In this document: piece after piece, positions 10,094-19,411 of the stretch | Position numbering within the stretch: the first letter of the stretch is position 1 | Layout: every line of letters begins with the position of its first letter | Assembly (NCBI GenBank): GCA_003427395.1 | Contig: BFEA01000085.1 | Coordinates: 1,604,167-1,634,265 of the forward strand | Direction: 5' to 3' | Length of the DNA stretch: 30,099 bases | From: Chara braunii | Lineage: Eukaryota; Streptophyta; Charophyceae; Charales; Characeae | Notes under the pieces: generated by a model | What the model saw: only the letters and a program-made list of their open reading frames with translations | Databases searched by the model: none | Told to the model about the DNA's origin: nothing | Position numbers and translations under genes: made by a program

Positions 10094-10641
10094 CCTTAAC
10101 AGTCGTTGGCTTTTGCCAACGACCACCTGCTTGTTCGTGGAACACCCACGAACTATTAAAATACAAACTCGAGTTCGATCCCAGCGGGATCGAAAAAAAA
10201 TTGAATCATTTCTCGATTTATGAGTGTTATCCTTGCGCAGGGCCATGCAGATCTTGGCACGACTGATTTCAGCCATACGATCTCAAGGATCACACGGTCG
10301 AAATCGTTCGCGTACGATCTTCCTCACGCCGTGGGCTGCTCCAAAAGGAGCTGACCCAGTAAGATGCGTGTGGCCAGGCTTGATCCCTGTAGTTGCTGAA
10401 CAGAAGTTTGGCATCGTAGCCTACTGGGCTAGCTCCTATCATAATAATGATAGGAGCAACTCTTCTATAAGAAGAGCTTCGCCCCAACCATTCTCCCTGC
10501 ATGCGGCCTTGCAGGCCCTGCCTGCCTAAAACCATGCAGATTCTGCTTGCGTGAAACCTAATAGGCTTGCTGGCAGGCCTTACCCGGTCGGTTGGCCTCG
10601 TGACCTCGGCATCGGCCTATCAACCCCCTGGCTCAATATCA
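10094..10641 (-). repeat. Repeat A, copy 1: chimeric structured element with U6 3' part
   Basis: About 550 bp, similar throughout to 17903-18432. Read on the minus strand the order is: a GC-rich body with several hairpins, among them GCTCCTATCAT/ATGATAGGAGC (10432-10457, loop AATA), CTCTTCT/AGAAGAG and GCTCC-aaaa-GGAGC; then the 3' two thirds of U6 snRNA (10257-10193); a run of eight T; and a three-hairpin module whose stems are CGATCCC/GGGATCG, GTTCGTGG/CCACGAAC and GTCGTTGGC/GCCAACGAC. The body has no counterpart I know among snRNA, 7SL, RNase P/MRP or tRNA. Minus sense is chosen because U6 reads that way. Confidence 0.8.
10193..10257 (-). pseudogene. U6 snRNA 3' segment inside repeat A copy 1
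   Basis: Minus-strand AGATCTGCATGGCCCTGCGC, then AAGGATAACACTCATAAATC and GAGAAATGATTCAA match plant U6 from the AGATTAGCATGG box to the 3' end, followed by TTTTTTTT. The 5' stem-loop and the ACAGAGA box are missing or unrecognisable. Confidence 0.85.
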
Positions 10642-11188
10642 GCCCATGCGGTCCAGAAAATAAACCCCCTTCTACCTATTCCCCCTGCTCCACGGCTTGT
10701 TACCTGGCGGATCCCTCTTTTTAGCCTACTTAGGCCCTGAATCGCGTTGCGCCACATTATTTTAGGTAGATTTTATTTAACTTCAGCGTTTTTGAGACTT
10801 CGATAAAAGCGAAGCATTGCAATTCACATCTGTTACTCCCGAATGCCACACGCGTTCGGTCTAAAGTTCGAAAACTTTTAGTCTCTTAGTCATAGGTCAG
10901 GTTTGAATAAACTTTTGCCAACATCAGTCTTATCAAGTCCTTCAATCCAACAAAAGAGTTGGGCAGCGTCCAATGTTGAAAAACCCCGGCAAATACCCTT
11001 GTCAAGATATTTGTCCCGACAGCATTCCCGGACCCCATTGAATGACTGTCACGTCATTCATCATTTATTTAAAAGTCGGGATTCCTATGAAAGTTCCATC
11101 TGAAAGCAACGATCACAATACACAACAATTCCACCAATCGTCCGGAAGTAAGCCGGAACTTTTCCACCAATATATAACAATACAACAA
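10642..11188. other. No gene seen
   Basis: C-rich then AT-rich DNA. The only structure of note is the 8-bp inverted repeat TGAATGAC/GTCATTCA (11039-11060). Confidence 0.5.
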
Positions 11189-11393
11189 CAAACTAGATTT
11201 AGCCTTCAGAAGCGTTAACTCAATACCACAAAACTGGATTTAGCCTCCGAAAGCCTTAACTCAATATCACAAAACTGGATTTAGCCTATGAAAGCCTTTA
11301 CTTAATACCACAAAACTGGATTTAGCCTCCGAAAGCCTTAACTCAATACCACAAAACTGAATTTAGCCTCAAAAAGCCTTAAATCAATACAAC
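11189..11393. repeat. 41-bp tandem repeat, five units
   Basis: Units starting at 11189, 11230, 11271, 11312 and 11353 share AAAACTGGATTTAGCCT and GAAAGCCTTAACTCAATACC. The spacing is exactly 41 bp, with a few substitutions per unit. Confidence 0.9.
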
Positions 11394-12599
11394 TTATAAG
11401 TGGATGGAATGGTACCAGATTTTGCCTCTGGCAAGCCTTATCCAAACTTGGACCTAGGTCTGGCCCCTGGAAGCCTTCAATTTAGAGGAACTTTTTTAGA
11501 ATGATCCCAGCATTATCCCACTGACGACCACTCAAAACTTTTTGTTTCTGTGAATGGTACCGGAAACCCTCCGGCTAGATCCAAGATGAAATTCATTCGG
11601 TTGATAGCTTTGTTGCACCTGAGTAGAACTCAAGTGAGCCAGGAATAACACTTGACAGACCTCTCAAGCGTATCAACCCCCTGAAAGTTATTCAGGCAAA
11701 GTCTGAACGAGCCATTCAGAGAGAAACCATTCATCCAAAGTCCCCCGTCCAAGCTTGAAATTCACCCCAATCCACATAAGTTACCATGCCCGTTACTTTC
11801 GAACTCCGTGTGATATGCGTCGAGGAGTGATGTGATCCGCTTAACGGAATACCATCTCGACATCAAGGCCCGCTTTAGATTTGAGCCTCACCACATTCCC
11901 TCTGATTCCAATGTTGCGACCTTATCAATCCCCTGCATATAGAATAAGACAGCCCCACCTCATACAACTGAGGTTGATCAAATCCCAACCATAGAGATAA
12001 GGTGACTTTGTTTGAAACGAGATTAGGTGATCACTTCTCCCCTTATACCAAACGATAGTCGTTTACGCTCAAATGCAATGTTTTAACAAGGCCTTAACAC
12101 CTTCCTCTCTTTCAATGATAGTGTAATCCTCCTTCCTTAAACCACTCAGGATTCGAAAGACAACATCCCACTATGGACCAGGAGCATAGCTCCGGCGCAA
12201 ACCTCACTACCAACTACAAAGCTCACAAATCCATCAAAAATTTATCGTGACATGATAACAAACGCATGATCATCTAATTCACGACACAACAGGTCACGCA
12301 TTATATTCAAAACCAACTGACAACAATACAATTCACAACAATTCACAGCGAATACCTTCACATGAATTTTCATAAGGATTCATGGTTCATCATCCCCCAG
12401 TCACAACGATGATTCATCTATATAAAAAAAAAAAAAAACTTAAGAAAACTGCTTTGTAAAATATCACATAAAGTCAACAATCGATTGATAATGACCCAAG
12501 GTTGAACGAATAATAACAATTGATTCAACCCTAAAAAAAACATGAACGTAGATCATGAGATCAAATGTCTCAAAATGAAATAACAGAGCCAAAATTATT
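11394..12599. other. No gene seen; degenerate continuation of the 41-bp repeat at left
   Basis: 11394-11600 keeps pieces of the preceding repeat (GAATGGTACC, AAGCCTT). It contains CCAGA/TCTGG (11415-11431) and CCGGA/TCCGG (11560-11574) hairpins behind the same GAATGGTA lead. The rest is AT-rich with an A-rich run near 12426-12439 and no supportable frame. Confidence 0.5.
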
Positions 12600-13347
12600 T
12601 TAACTCAATTTCTCCCACATGTGATCGCTAAGTACATCTCTAATAAATTTGTCTTCCTTCTTAGTTGGGAAGATGGGTACATTATTCCAATTTACACAGA
12701 CTCCGTCCTCTCGTGTATTCACAATCCCTTTTTCAACATCATGGTTAAGGCGCCTGAAAATCCTTTGACCCCGCACACCACAAGTTGAATATGGCCACCT
12801 CAGGTGTTTGTAATACCTTGTGGTTTTCTTCATGTTAACCCTCTCATTGGAACATTCGCCTTGCTTATCTGTCTCTAAACTCACATTCGAAGGGGCTAAA
12901 ATATTTTCTCTAGACTCTATTTAAACATCCTGCATTAATTCAATAAACTTTTCTCGATTCTTCTTCCGACAAGTCTCTTGACCCCCTTCAGCTAAGTTAC
13001 GCGCAACCCTCGCAACCTTAGCGAGCTTACGAGGTCGTTCCAACTGATCGGACTGCTCCTTGCCACCTATTACCACTGACTTCCTTTTCCCCTTATCATT
13101 TTTTTTTTTGTGAGTTTGTAAACTTGGTAATCATCAACCTTTCAAATTCAAACCAAGTTTCGGAAACTCATGAAAGAAGTCCGACGTCAAATTTCAACCC
13201 TTCGATGATAGAGTTTAGAATAAAAAAGAACTTGTGATGTTCCTCTCAAAGCATCAATGATGCCAAGTTTTGAAACGCCTGTAAGAACTCGGCAACCTCG
13301 ATGCCTTTGAAGAGAGGACACATACAGTAGAACGTTCCCCTCGTCAT
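12600..13347 (-). pseudogene. Decayed protein-coding sequence of unknown family (possibly gag-like)
   Basis: From the ATG at 13347-13345 an open reading can be followed for about 249 codons to the TAA at 12602-12600. It is broken by TGA at 13248-13246, TGA at 13170-13168, a frame change in an 11-A run (13109-13099) and TAA at 12923-12921. Between the breaks the five segments have 33, 25, about 19, about 58 and 106 codons, each with protein-like composition. There is an amphipathic Leu/Phe/Glu-rich start, a Trp-Phe-Glu-Phe-Glu stretch before the frameshift, then a strongly basic Lys/Arg/Glu region, and a C-terminal part with several Trp, Tyr and Cys. The early part resembles helical gag-type regions of plant retrotransposons, but I cannot name a domain and see no zinc knuckle, protease or reverse transcriptase nearby. 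The flanks are AT-rich and non-coding. I am fairly sure it once coded for protein, not of what. Confidence 0.5.
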
Positions 13348-13731
13348 TGTTTTAGCCTTTAAGAGACACACAATTTGATCAATAATCGAATATAACTTTG
13401 TAAATCAAAATCTCATCAAAACTCATAATCTTAATATTTCAATAACTTAAAACTCATAAGATCTAAATAATGAAATGACTAGATAAATCAATAGAAAAAT
13501 TATACTCATATCGAGTAATATATATATATGTACATATGTACATTCCTTATACCATTTTAAAATAATAAAATCGTTTAAAATTATTTGCTTAAATATTCAT
13601 TGATTAAAATTATATTATCCGAGTGTCATTCCATCAGGGACAACGGTAGTTTGTCGTTATCCCCGACAACGGCGCTACCTGTCGAGCGCATCGGCCCCCA
13701 CCTTTTTCTAGCGAAGGGGCGGGAACCCTCC
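13348..13731. other. No gene seen; very AT-rich
   Basis: AT-rich DNA with short TATATA runs (around 13510-13540), turning GC-rich from 13640 at the edge of repeat B. Confidence 0.5.
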
Positions 13732-14050
13732 CAGCCGTGTCACGCAGGAGTAAAAACAAAACCAAAATCACGAGACAACTTGGAGACGACTCATAATTAA
13801 CCCCGTGATCCGCCGAGACGGCCGCGGTCGTGTCGTCTCTTCGCCGCTCTAATCGGGTGCACCAGCTGTACATCCCGCGGTCCCCTACGACACGATAGGT
13901 TCCCATGGGGCACAACTTGCTTCCCTAAGGGGTCATCACCCCCTTTAGGGGCGTATCCCTACCAAGTTACTGACCCACGTGCGAAAAATTTTACAGGCAA
14001 TTGCAGAGGTAGGTCAGCCGAGGGCGTTTGCTCGCTCGCTGTAGTATAGG
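13732..14050. repeat. Repeat B, copy 1
   Basis: Shares with 25905-26158, same orientation, the stretches CGTGTCACGCAGGA, GGGG.C.TCACC.CC, GGCGTATCCCT, GAGGTAGGTC and CCGAGGGCGTTTGCTCG. Copy 1 has about 60 bp more between the first two. The central segment can fold as CCCTAA/TTAGGG (13923-13928 with 13945-13950). Family not recognised. Confidence 0.8.
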
Positions 14051-15640
14051 TACGTGAGGTTAAAACTCCTATTGAACCCGAACGTCGTTCGTCCATTAGA
14101 GCACTAATCTCCTAAGAACGAAGCGTACGCAGGTTCACTAGGACGATTTCAACTAAGTGTGAAACCCACGACTCAATCCTCGTCCCTTTAAACACTAGTA
14201 AAAAAAAAGCTATAACAACCACACATAGTTACATAAAAAAAAATCCATCGTAATCGATAGAAATATATATCAAGTCTGAAAAAATTCAAATCATCATTAG
14301 ATACATCCAATAACACAATAAAATCCGATCACTTCATGTCGAATTCCACAAAAAACATATACCGTCAACGAGAAGTTGGTTTTCGACAATAACCTCAATG
14401 CAACCGACAAGGTAGTCGGTCTGTCTTAATTTTGACTTGATGAGATGTGTTGCCAAAGTTATTCATTCCATCCTACCGCCGTCCTAATATTGGACACGCA
14501 CACGCCCGTCTCCATACGTTTCTCAATCCTCATGGATGACGGGTTGTTTTGCGGATGATTATTGATCAGGTGCATTGCTTGAAGTGTTGCATGCCTCTCC
14601 CTCTAGGAAGTGGTCAGGGGTACTCCTCCTTCTCGCCCCAGCACAATACTCCGATCTCAGAAGTCGGACCGTCTCCACCGAATCGATAAAGTACCCCCCC
14701 GTACAACGGTCCACTTTGGGTCAACAACAGGGCCGACTCCTAAGGCAACAACCCCCCGCCCCAAATGCTTCCTGAAGAAAAAAAATGTGTTTACGACAAA
14801 TAAGTTTTAATATTTTTTAAAATTCAAGGTAACTTTGACAAAAAAAAGTCAGAGGGGATAGAGTATGAGAATTATTTGGATGGGTATAGGTACATCAGGT
14901 CATTCGGGGTAGAAAGGGTCAATCCTCTGGGAAAAAGACCAAGTTCGTTTAACCTTATCTGTTTTTCTTCAAACGAATTCGTTTTACAGTAGCACACATA
15001 ATTAATGTTTTTCAAAACAACCAATCATTTTTGGCATGCAGACAGGTAAGAGGTAAAAAAAAGACAATCATTTTCCCTTTATCAAATAGGCATAATCAAT
15101 CTCCTTCGCAAGCATCTTTCTACCTACCTGCACGCACAGAAAAAAACATAGGTCCAGAAAATCCAGCAACTGATACTCCCGTCAGATTCCACTTTTTCAC
15201 ATACCTGATCACATATGCTTCACTCAACCTTTTCATTTGAACGTTGAAAACAAACAGGGCCAAGCAAAGTGTGGGTTCACACATGTGTGAAAAGGAATTC
15301 GAGTCTATCAACTGACCTTGAGTGAAATTGATGTACGACTCACTCAAGGAAACCGTATAAACTGTCGTCTTCAGATGAGAAACCCCTTCAGCAAAGTGAT
15401 CCACACCACTCCCTTGTGACGACCGCCTGCCACAATACCCTCTCAACACACAATCACCTCCCAATAACCTGACGACGTCTTTGTGTCGCGGACACTCACC
15501 ACCAATGTTATTGCGTCACGGTGGTGTCACACAGTCAACACAAGGCCCACACTACTTTAGAGCACGACACCTCTCTGCCAATGCCTGGCCGCCGCGTTAT
15601 GAGGACAACATAATGTCAGCACTGTAAAAAAACCACCATC
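14051..15640. other. No gene seen
   Basis: AT-rich then mixed DNA. Items: short C runs near 14693 and 14750, a 16-bp perfect palindrome TTCACACATGTGTGAA (15276-15291), and no frame over 115 codons. The 114-codon minus frame (15464-15120) has no known domain. Confidence 0.5.
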
Positions 15641-16130
15641 GAGGCAAAAAACGGACAACGTTCCCTCCCCCACGTCTTCAAAATTACTGTTGCCGTCATG
15701 AAAACCGGGCAGCGCTTTCGTACTACTGCCAAAAATTCACTGTCGTTGCCGCAAAAAAAATGGGCAGCGCTTTCGCACTGCCTCACCAAAAATGGTTGTC
15801 GATGCCGTAGAGGCCAAGCAACATCACCCGTGCGCCTCATAAAAAAAAAATGGTTGTCGTCGCCACGCCGAACAAAAAGCACCTCCCCTGCGTTGTTGTT
15901 CACGACCGCGGCTATAGCAGCAGTAGCACCTCCCTAAAGTCACTCCAAAATGGTTGCCGACACCGCAAAAATCGGACATCAGTTTCTCTATATTGCCTCA
16001 ATAGTCGCCCTTGACGTAAGAAAAATGGTTGCCAGCGGCGCCGCACCGCTCGGGCAAAACCTCCCCAGTACTGTCGTTATGACCGCCGATGACGCCGTGC
16101 CATAACACCTTCCCAGTGCCGCAGTGTGGT
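15640..16130. repeat. Degenerate tandem repeat with AAAAATGGTTGTCG motif
   Basis: At least five diverged units contain variants of CCAAAAATGGTTGTCG followed by a GCCG and A-rich segment (near 15725, 15788, 15848, 15946 and 16020). Two units also share GGGCAGCGCTTTCG. Confidence 0.65.
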
Positions 16131-16680
16131 CGTCGCCCCTTGTCGTATCTCACAACCGCTCCTCGTTGCGCTGCCGTAAATCCCCCTTAGAGACTAACCA
16201 ACCATTAGATGAAGCAGAGTACTCCAGCCAGGCTATGGCTGTCTCCTCCTCCTCGCCACACTCCACTGCCGTCCTCCGGCTCCGTCTGCAGCACTCCTGC
16301 CTCCTCTCCAACACTTCAGCAATGAGGCAAGTGTGATGTCGCGCAATGGTTGCTGGAGGCAATTGTGAGGCAGCTGGAGGACAGTTGCCTCTTTTGTAGT
16401 GGTTGAGGAGGGCAGCAACAACCTCAGCTGCCCCCAGGCAAAATTCGTCACTTGCCTAGGGCCCTTGATCTCAACACGATCAAGGGTCTGAGGTCGTCGC
16501 ACCTCAGCCACACATTTAGGGAGGCAGTTATACTCAATTGCCCCCATTTTTCCCCCTACTTTTCCTTGTACCCAGCCTCACGCTGAGCACAGGTGCACTG
16601 GGAAAATGACAATTTTCAGCCAAGTTCCCTTCACCACCTCTTCAGCTCCCCAGCCTCTGGCCTGAATCACATTAAGGTCA
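16131..16680. other. No gene seen; CTC-rich and inverted-repeat-rich
   Basis: CCTCC-rich low complexity (16230-16320), then several short inverted repeats: GAGGCAA/TTGCCTC, GGGCAGC/GCTGCCC and CCCTTGATC/GATCAAGGG (16462-16486, loop TCAACAC). The 9-bp one is at the edge of chance expectation. Confidence 0.5.
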
Positions 16681-16793
16681 ATTTGATATGGATCTGACCG
16701 TAGCCGTGGCCACGTTTGTGACCGCGACTTTTTTCTTTTCCCTTTTTTTCCTTCTACCTCTGCCCTCCCCTGAGAACGGGGAGGCCAGTTGTC

Positions 16794-16828
16794 AGGTTGG
16801 GAGAGGTAGGTCCTCCCTCTCCCAACCT
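16794..16828. repeat. 13-bp perfect inverted repeat
   Basis: AGGTTGGGAGAGG (16794-16806) pairs with CCTCTCCCAACCT (16816-16828) across a 9-nt loop. CCTCCCC/GGGGAGG (16764-16784) lies just upstream. The arms are of low complexity, which weakens the significance. Confidence 0.85.
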
Positions 16829-16885
16829 CCCATTTTTCTCTCTCTTCCTCCCTTTAACTCCCCCAACTTCCTTCTTCTCCCATGC

Positions 16886-17056
16886 GTGCGATATGAGATC
16901 TCACGACTACAAAAAATTGTGTCATAATTAGGTGGGAGTTATCGTGCTCCCACACAGTCTAAAGAGACTGTTTTTCTTCAACAGCAGAGGCAGTCTAAAA
17001 ATTTGTGTCACAATGAGGTGGGAATTATCGTGCTCCCACGTGTGCGATATGAGATC
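16886..17056. repeat. Interleaved duplication with hairpin units
   Basis: GTGCGATATGAGATC occurs at 16886 and 17042. Between them GGTGGGA(G/A)TTATCGTGCT followed by CCCAC occurs at 16931 and 17017, each able to form a GTGGGA/TCCCAC hairpin. CAGTCTAAA also recurs, including ACAGTCT/AGACTGT. Confidence 0.75.
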
Positions 17057-17167
17057 CCGTGGCTACAAAAATTTGCCTCGTGCAGCCTCTGGAGTGGCAG
17101 TCGTTGCTTCAACAATGACACCTATCTCCCTAATCAAAACGAAGGCGGGGGGGAGGTAAAGTATGGT

Positions 17168-17236
17168 GGTGTATATTTCCATGTTCCAGTGGGATATTTA
17201 TTCGATTTTGCCCATCCTATAGATGAAAGTACCACG
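17168..17236. repeat. Repeat D, distant copy
   Basis: Matches 4013-4078 through GTGTATATTTCCAT, TTC(T/C)AG, CGATTTTGC(T/C)CATCC and TATAGATG(G/A)AAGTA. Here no CT microsatellite follows. A purine run (17141-17156) lies just upstream. Confidence 0.7.
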
Positions 17237-17432
17237 AGTGTCAGCGCCAGATAGGATTCCTCTCCCTCTTTCTGCATCCCAACAGTCGCCATCGTTGCTA
17301 GCGACAAGCGAGCTGTCGGGACGCAACCAAAGCGTGTGAGGAGAGCCCCTCGTAAGTACAAGTTTCCAAACCCGCGCCCTGAACGTAGCCGCCCTGTGGC
17401 AGCTGGTTCATTCGAGTATGATCATCCTACAC

Positions 17433-17491
17433 CCAGACTGTCGGAGTGTAACTTCTTGATGAGTCGGTGCAAGTTCGACGAAACAGTCTGG
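17433..17491 (+). ncRNA. Type III hammerhead self-cleaving ribozyme motif, one core substitution (retrozyme-like)
   Basis: All elements of a hammerhead are present in type III order. Stem III is CCAGACTGT (17433-17441) with ACAGTCTGG (17483-17491), nine pairs including the A15.1-U16.1 pair. The cleavage triplet GTC ends at C17442. Stem I is GGAG/CTTC (17443-17446 with 17452-17455) closed by loop TGTAA. The core heptamer T-TGATGA is at 17456-17462. Stem II is GTCG/CGAC (17463-17466 with 17476-17479) with loop GTGCAAGTT. GAAA is at 17480-17483. Plant retrozymes, which are non-autonomous LTR elements giving circular RNAs, carry type III hammerheads with such short stems. The one defect is position C3, which is T (17456); C3 normally pairs with G8 in the active site, so this copy is probably slow or inactive. 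Folding was by eye. Confidence 0.85.
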
Positions 17492-17543
17492 CACAGTCAT
17501 GAGCCGTTCGTCCGAAACGAACGGGGCGCTTAGCTCTCCGACA

Positions 17544-17690
17544 CCAAAATAAGGAGAAAAAAATAAAAGAAAACGAAAAACAAAATTTAAACGAAATCTA
17601 TAAAATATATATATAAAAGGAAATCTAAAGCAAAATTTAAAGAAAGTGAAAGAAAAAAAAGGAAAAAAAAAAAAACTTACCTAAGAAAAC
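17544..17690. repeat. A-rich low-complexity tract
   Basis: AAAAT/GAAAA-type sequence with a short (TA)n. Confidence 0.8.
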
Positions 17691-17807
17691 AAAATGGCTG
17701 CCCGTTTACGATGGGCGCCTGCTACAGCTCTGGGGACTTATAGTTCCCAGTTACTTCCATATACGCCACGTGACCTTTCGTTTTCAGTTAGTTTTAAGGA
17801 CTTCCCC

Positions 17808-17902
17808 NNNNNNNNNNNNNNNNNNNNNNNNNNNNNNNNNNNNNNNNNNNNNNNNNNNNNNNNNNNNNNNNNNNNNNNNNNNNNNNNNNNNNNNNNNNNN
17901 NN
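17808..17902. other. Assembly gap (95 N)
   Basis: Undetermined bases. The right edge falls inside the hairpin module at the start of repeat A copy 2. Confidence 1.
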
Positions 17903-18432
17903 AAGCCTGTGGCTTATGCCAACGGTCAACTGCTTGTTCGTGGAACACCCACGAACTGTTAAAATACAGACCCGAGTTCGATGCCAGCGAGATCGATTTT
18001 TTTTTTGGATCATTTATCGATTTATGCATATTATCCTTGCGCAGGACCATGCAGATCTCAACGCGACTGATTTCAGCCACGCGATCTCGTAGATCGCATG
18101 ACCGAAATCGGCCGCGTTTGATCTTCCTTACGTTGTGGGCTGCTCCAAAAGGAGCTGGCCCAGTAGGATGCGTGCAACAAAACTTGATCCCGGTATCAGC
18201 TGAACGAAAGTTTGACATCGTAACCTATTGGGTTAACTCCTATCATAGTAGTGATAGGAACAACTCTTCTATAAGAATAGCTTCGCCCTAGCCATTCTCC
18301 CTGCATGCGGCCTTGCATGCCTTGCCTGCCTTAGGCCCTGCGGATCCTGGTTGCGTGAAGCCTGGCAGGCCCTGCCCCATCAGCTGGCCTCGTGACCTCG
18401 ACATTGGCCTATTAAACCCCCTGGCTTGATGT
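17903..18432 (-). repeat. Repeat A, copy 2
   Basis: Second copy of the chimeric element at 10094-10641, same orientation and about 80 percent identical by eye. It keeps GTTCGTGG/CCACGAAC, the U6 3' segment, GCTCC-aaaa-GGAGC and TCCTATCA/TGATAGGA (18238-18259). Between U6 and the hairpin module, U6-sense copy 2 has ten A (18006-17997) where copy 1 has eight T. A small stem reads TAACC/GGTTA here and TAGCC/GGCTA in copy 1, a compensatory change. The left end is cut by the gap. Confidence 0.8.
17997..18060 (-). pseudogene. U6 snRNA 3' segment inside repeat A copy 2
   Basis: Minus-strand AGATCTGCATGGTCCTGCGC, AAGGATAATATGCATAAATC and GATAAATGATCC match plant U6, followed by ten A. It is more diverged than copy 1. 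Confidence 0.8.
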
Positions 18433-19411
18433 CTGTTTTTCGCCATTAAGCGCACCCCATGGAGCCCTGTACCGCCTCTCTGAATAATCGTACTCGGGAG
18501 GAAGATATTCACAATGGGTAAGCTTCGTCAGCCTGACCGCCAGTTACCATCAGGTTCACCTTCCTTGATCGCGAACAGGCCCATGCAAACTCTGACTATC
18601 GATACTTAGAGTACGCCTCGTTCCGTATGAACGAGTACCCGAACGACCCTTCGTCAACAGTATCGAGCCTTGTTTTAGCCACATATACTGTGCGCTCCCC
18701 AAAGCTCCCCGGCTCGCCCACATGGACAGCACACCGCGTGCACAGCTTGCTCCCACCCGAAAGGGAGAGCTAGCGCGTGCACAAGCTTGACAAGTGGAGA
18801 GCAAGCTGCGAACATCCTCTCTTCGAGCTCGCCCAGTCCCTACCTGAACTGAGCCCTGATTTGGCTGCATTCGTCAGGCGAGCTCCTCTGCCCCCCCCTC
18901 TCTCTATGTCTCCGCCCTTGATCCTCCCTTCTCCCGCTCTGTCCAGAACTGTACCGTTCGCCCCTGTCGAAATTCGTCCTCCTTGGAGAGCTGGTTAAAG
19001 ATAACATGCGCACGCCCTCCAACTCAGCAGGTGAACTGTGTACACCTTGCGCACTCGATCCATCCCCGTGCCCGAATCCCTTTCTTCCCCTTATCCGTCT
19101 GCCAACCAAGCCATTGCGTGAGGACTGGGGACACCTCGCACGGCCCTTCTTGACCGCCCTTTCTCTTCATACTCCAATCTCGCTCGCGGCAACCGGGCTA
19201 TCCACGCCTCACCTCGGAGAGCCAGTGTGGGCGGGGTAGACATGGCACGCTTCCTGTCCACAGTCCCCCCCCCAAAAAAAAATCCCCTTCTGTTCCATTG
19301 GCCTGGACTATATCCCCTTCCCGAATCTAGCGCATGTACATCAGGCTCATCACCACGGCTCCATCCCTTACTGCCCCAGCCCAGAGAGGTCTCTCCACCC
19401 TGTCAGGCGAC
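18433..19411. other. No supported gene; C-rich DNA with Pro/Ser/Leu-rich frames
   Basis: Three consecutive plus-strand frames (18777-18998, 19006-19239, 19227-19475) are Pro/Leu-rich, as expected for C-rich random sequence, and lack known domains. CAGCTTGCTC (18743-18752) and GAGCAAGCTG (18799-18808) form a 10-bp inverted repeat around a near-duplicated GCGTGCACA. Confidence 0.45.

Noticed and set aside
9478-10266. 262-codon open frame, the longest in the window
   Set aside because: No recognisable domain; it runs through (TA)n and antisense U6 of repeat A, and GC-rich DNA lengthens chance frames.
15276-15291. 16-bp palindrome TTCACACATGTGTGAA
   Set aside because: About 0.5 such palindromes are expected in 30 kb; no second copy or context.
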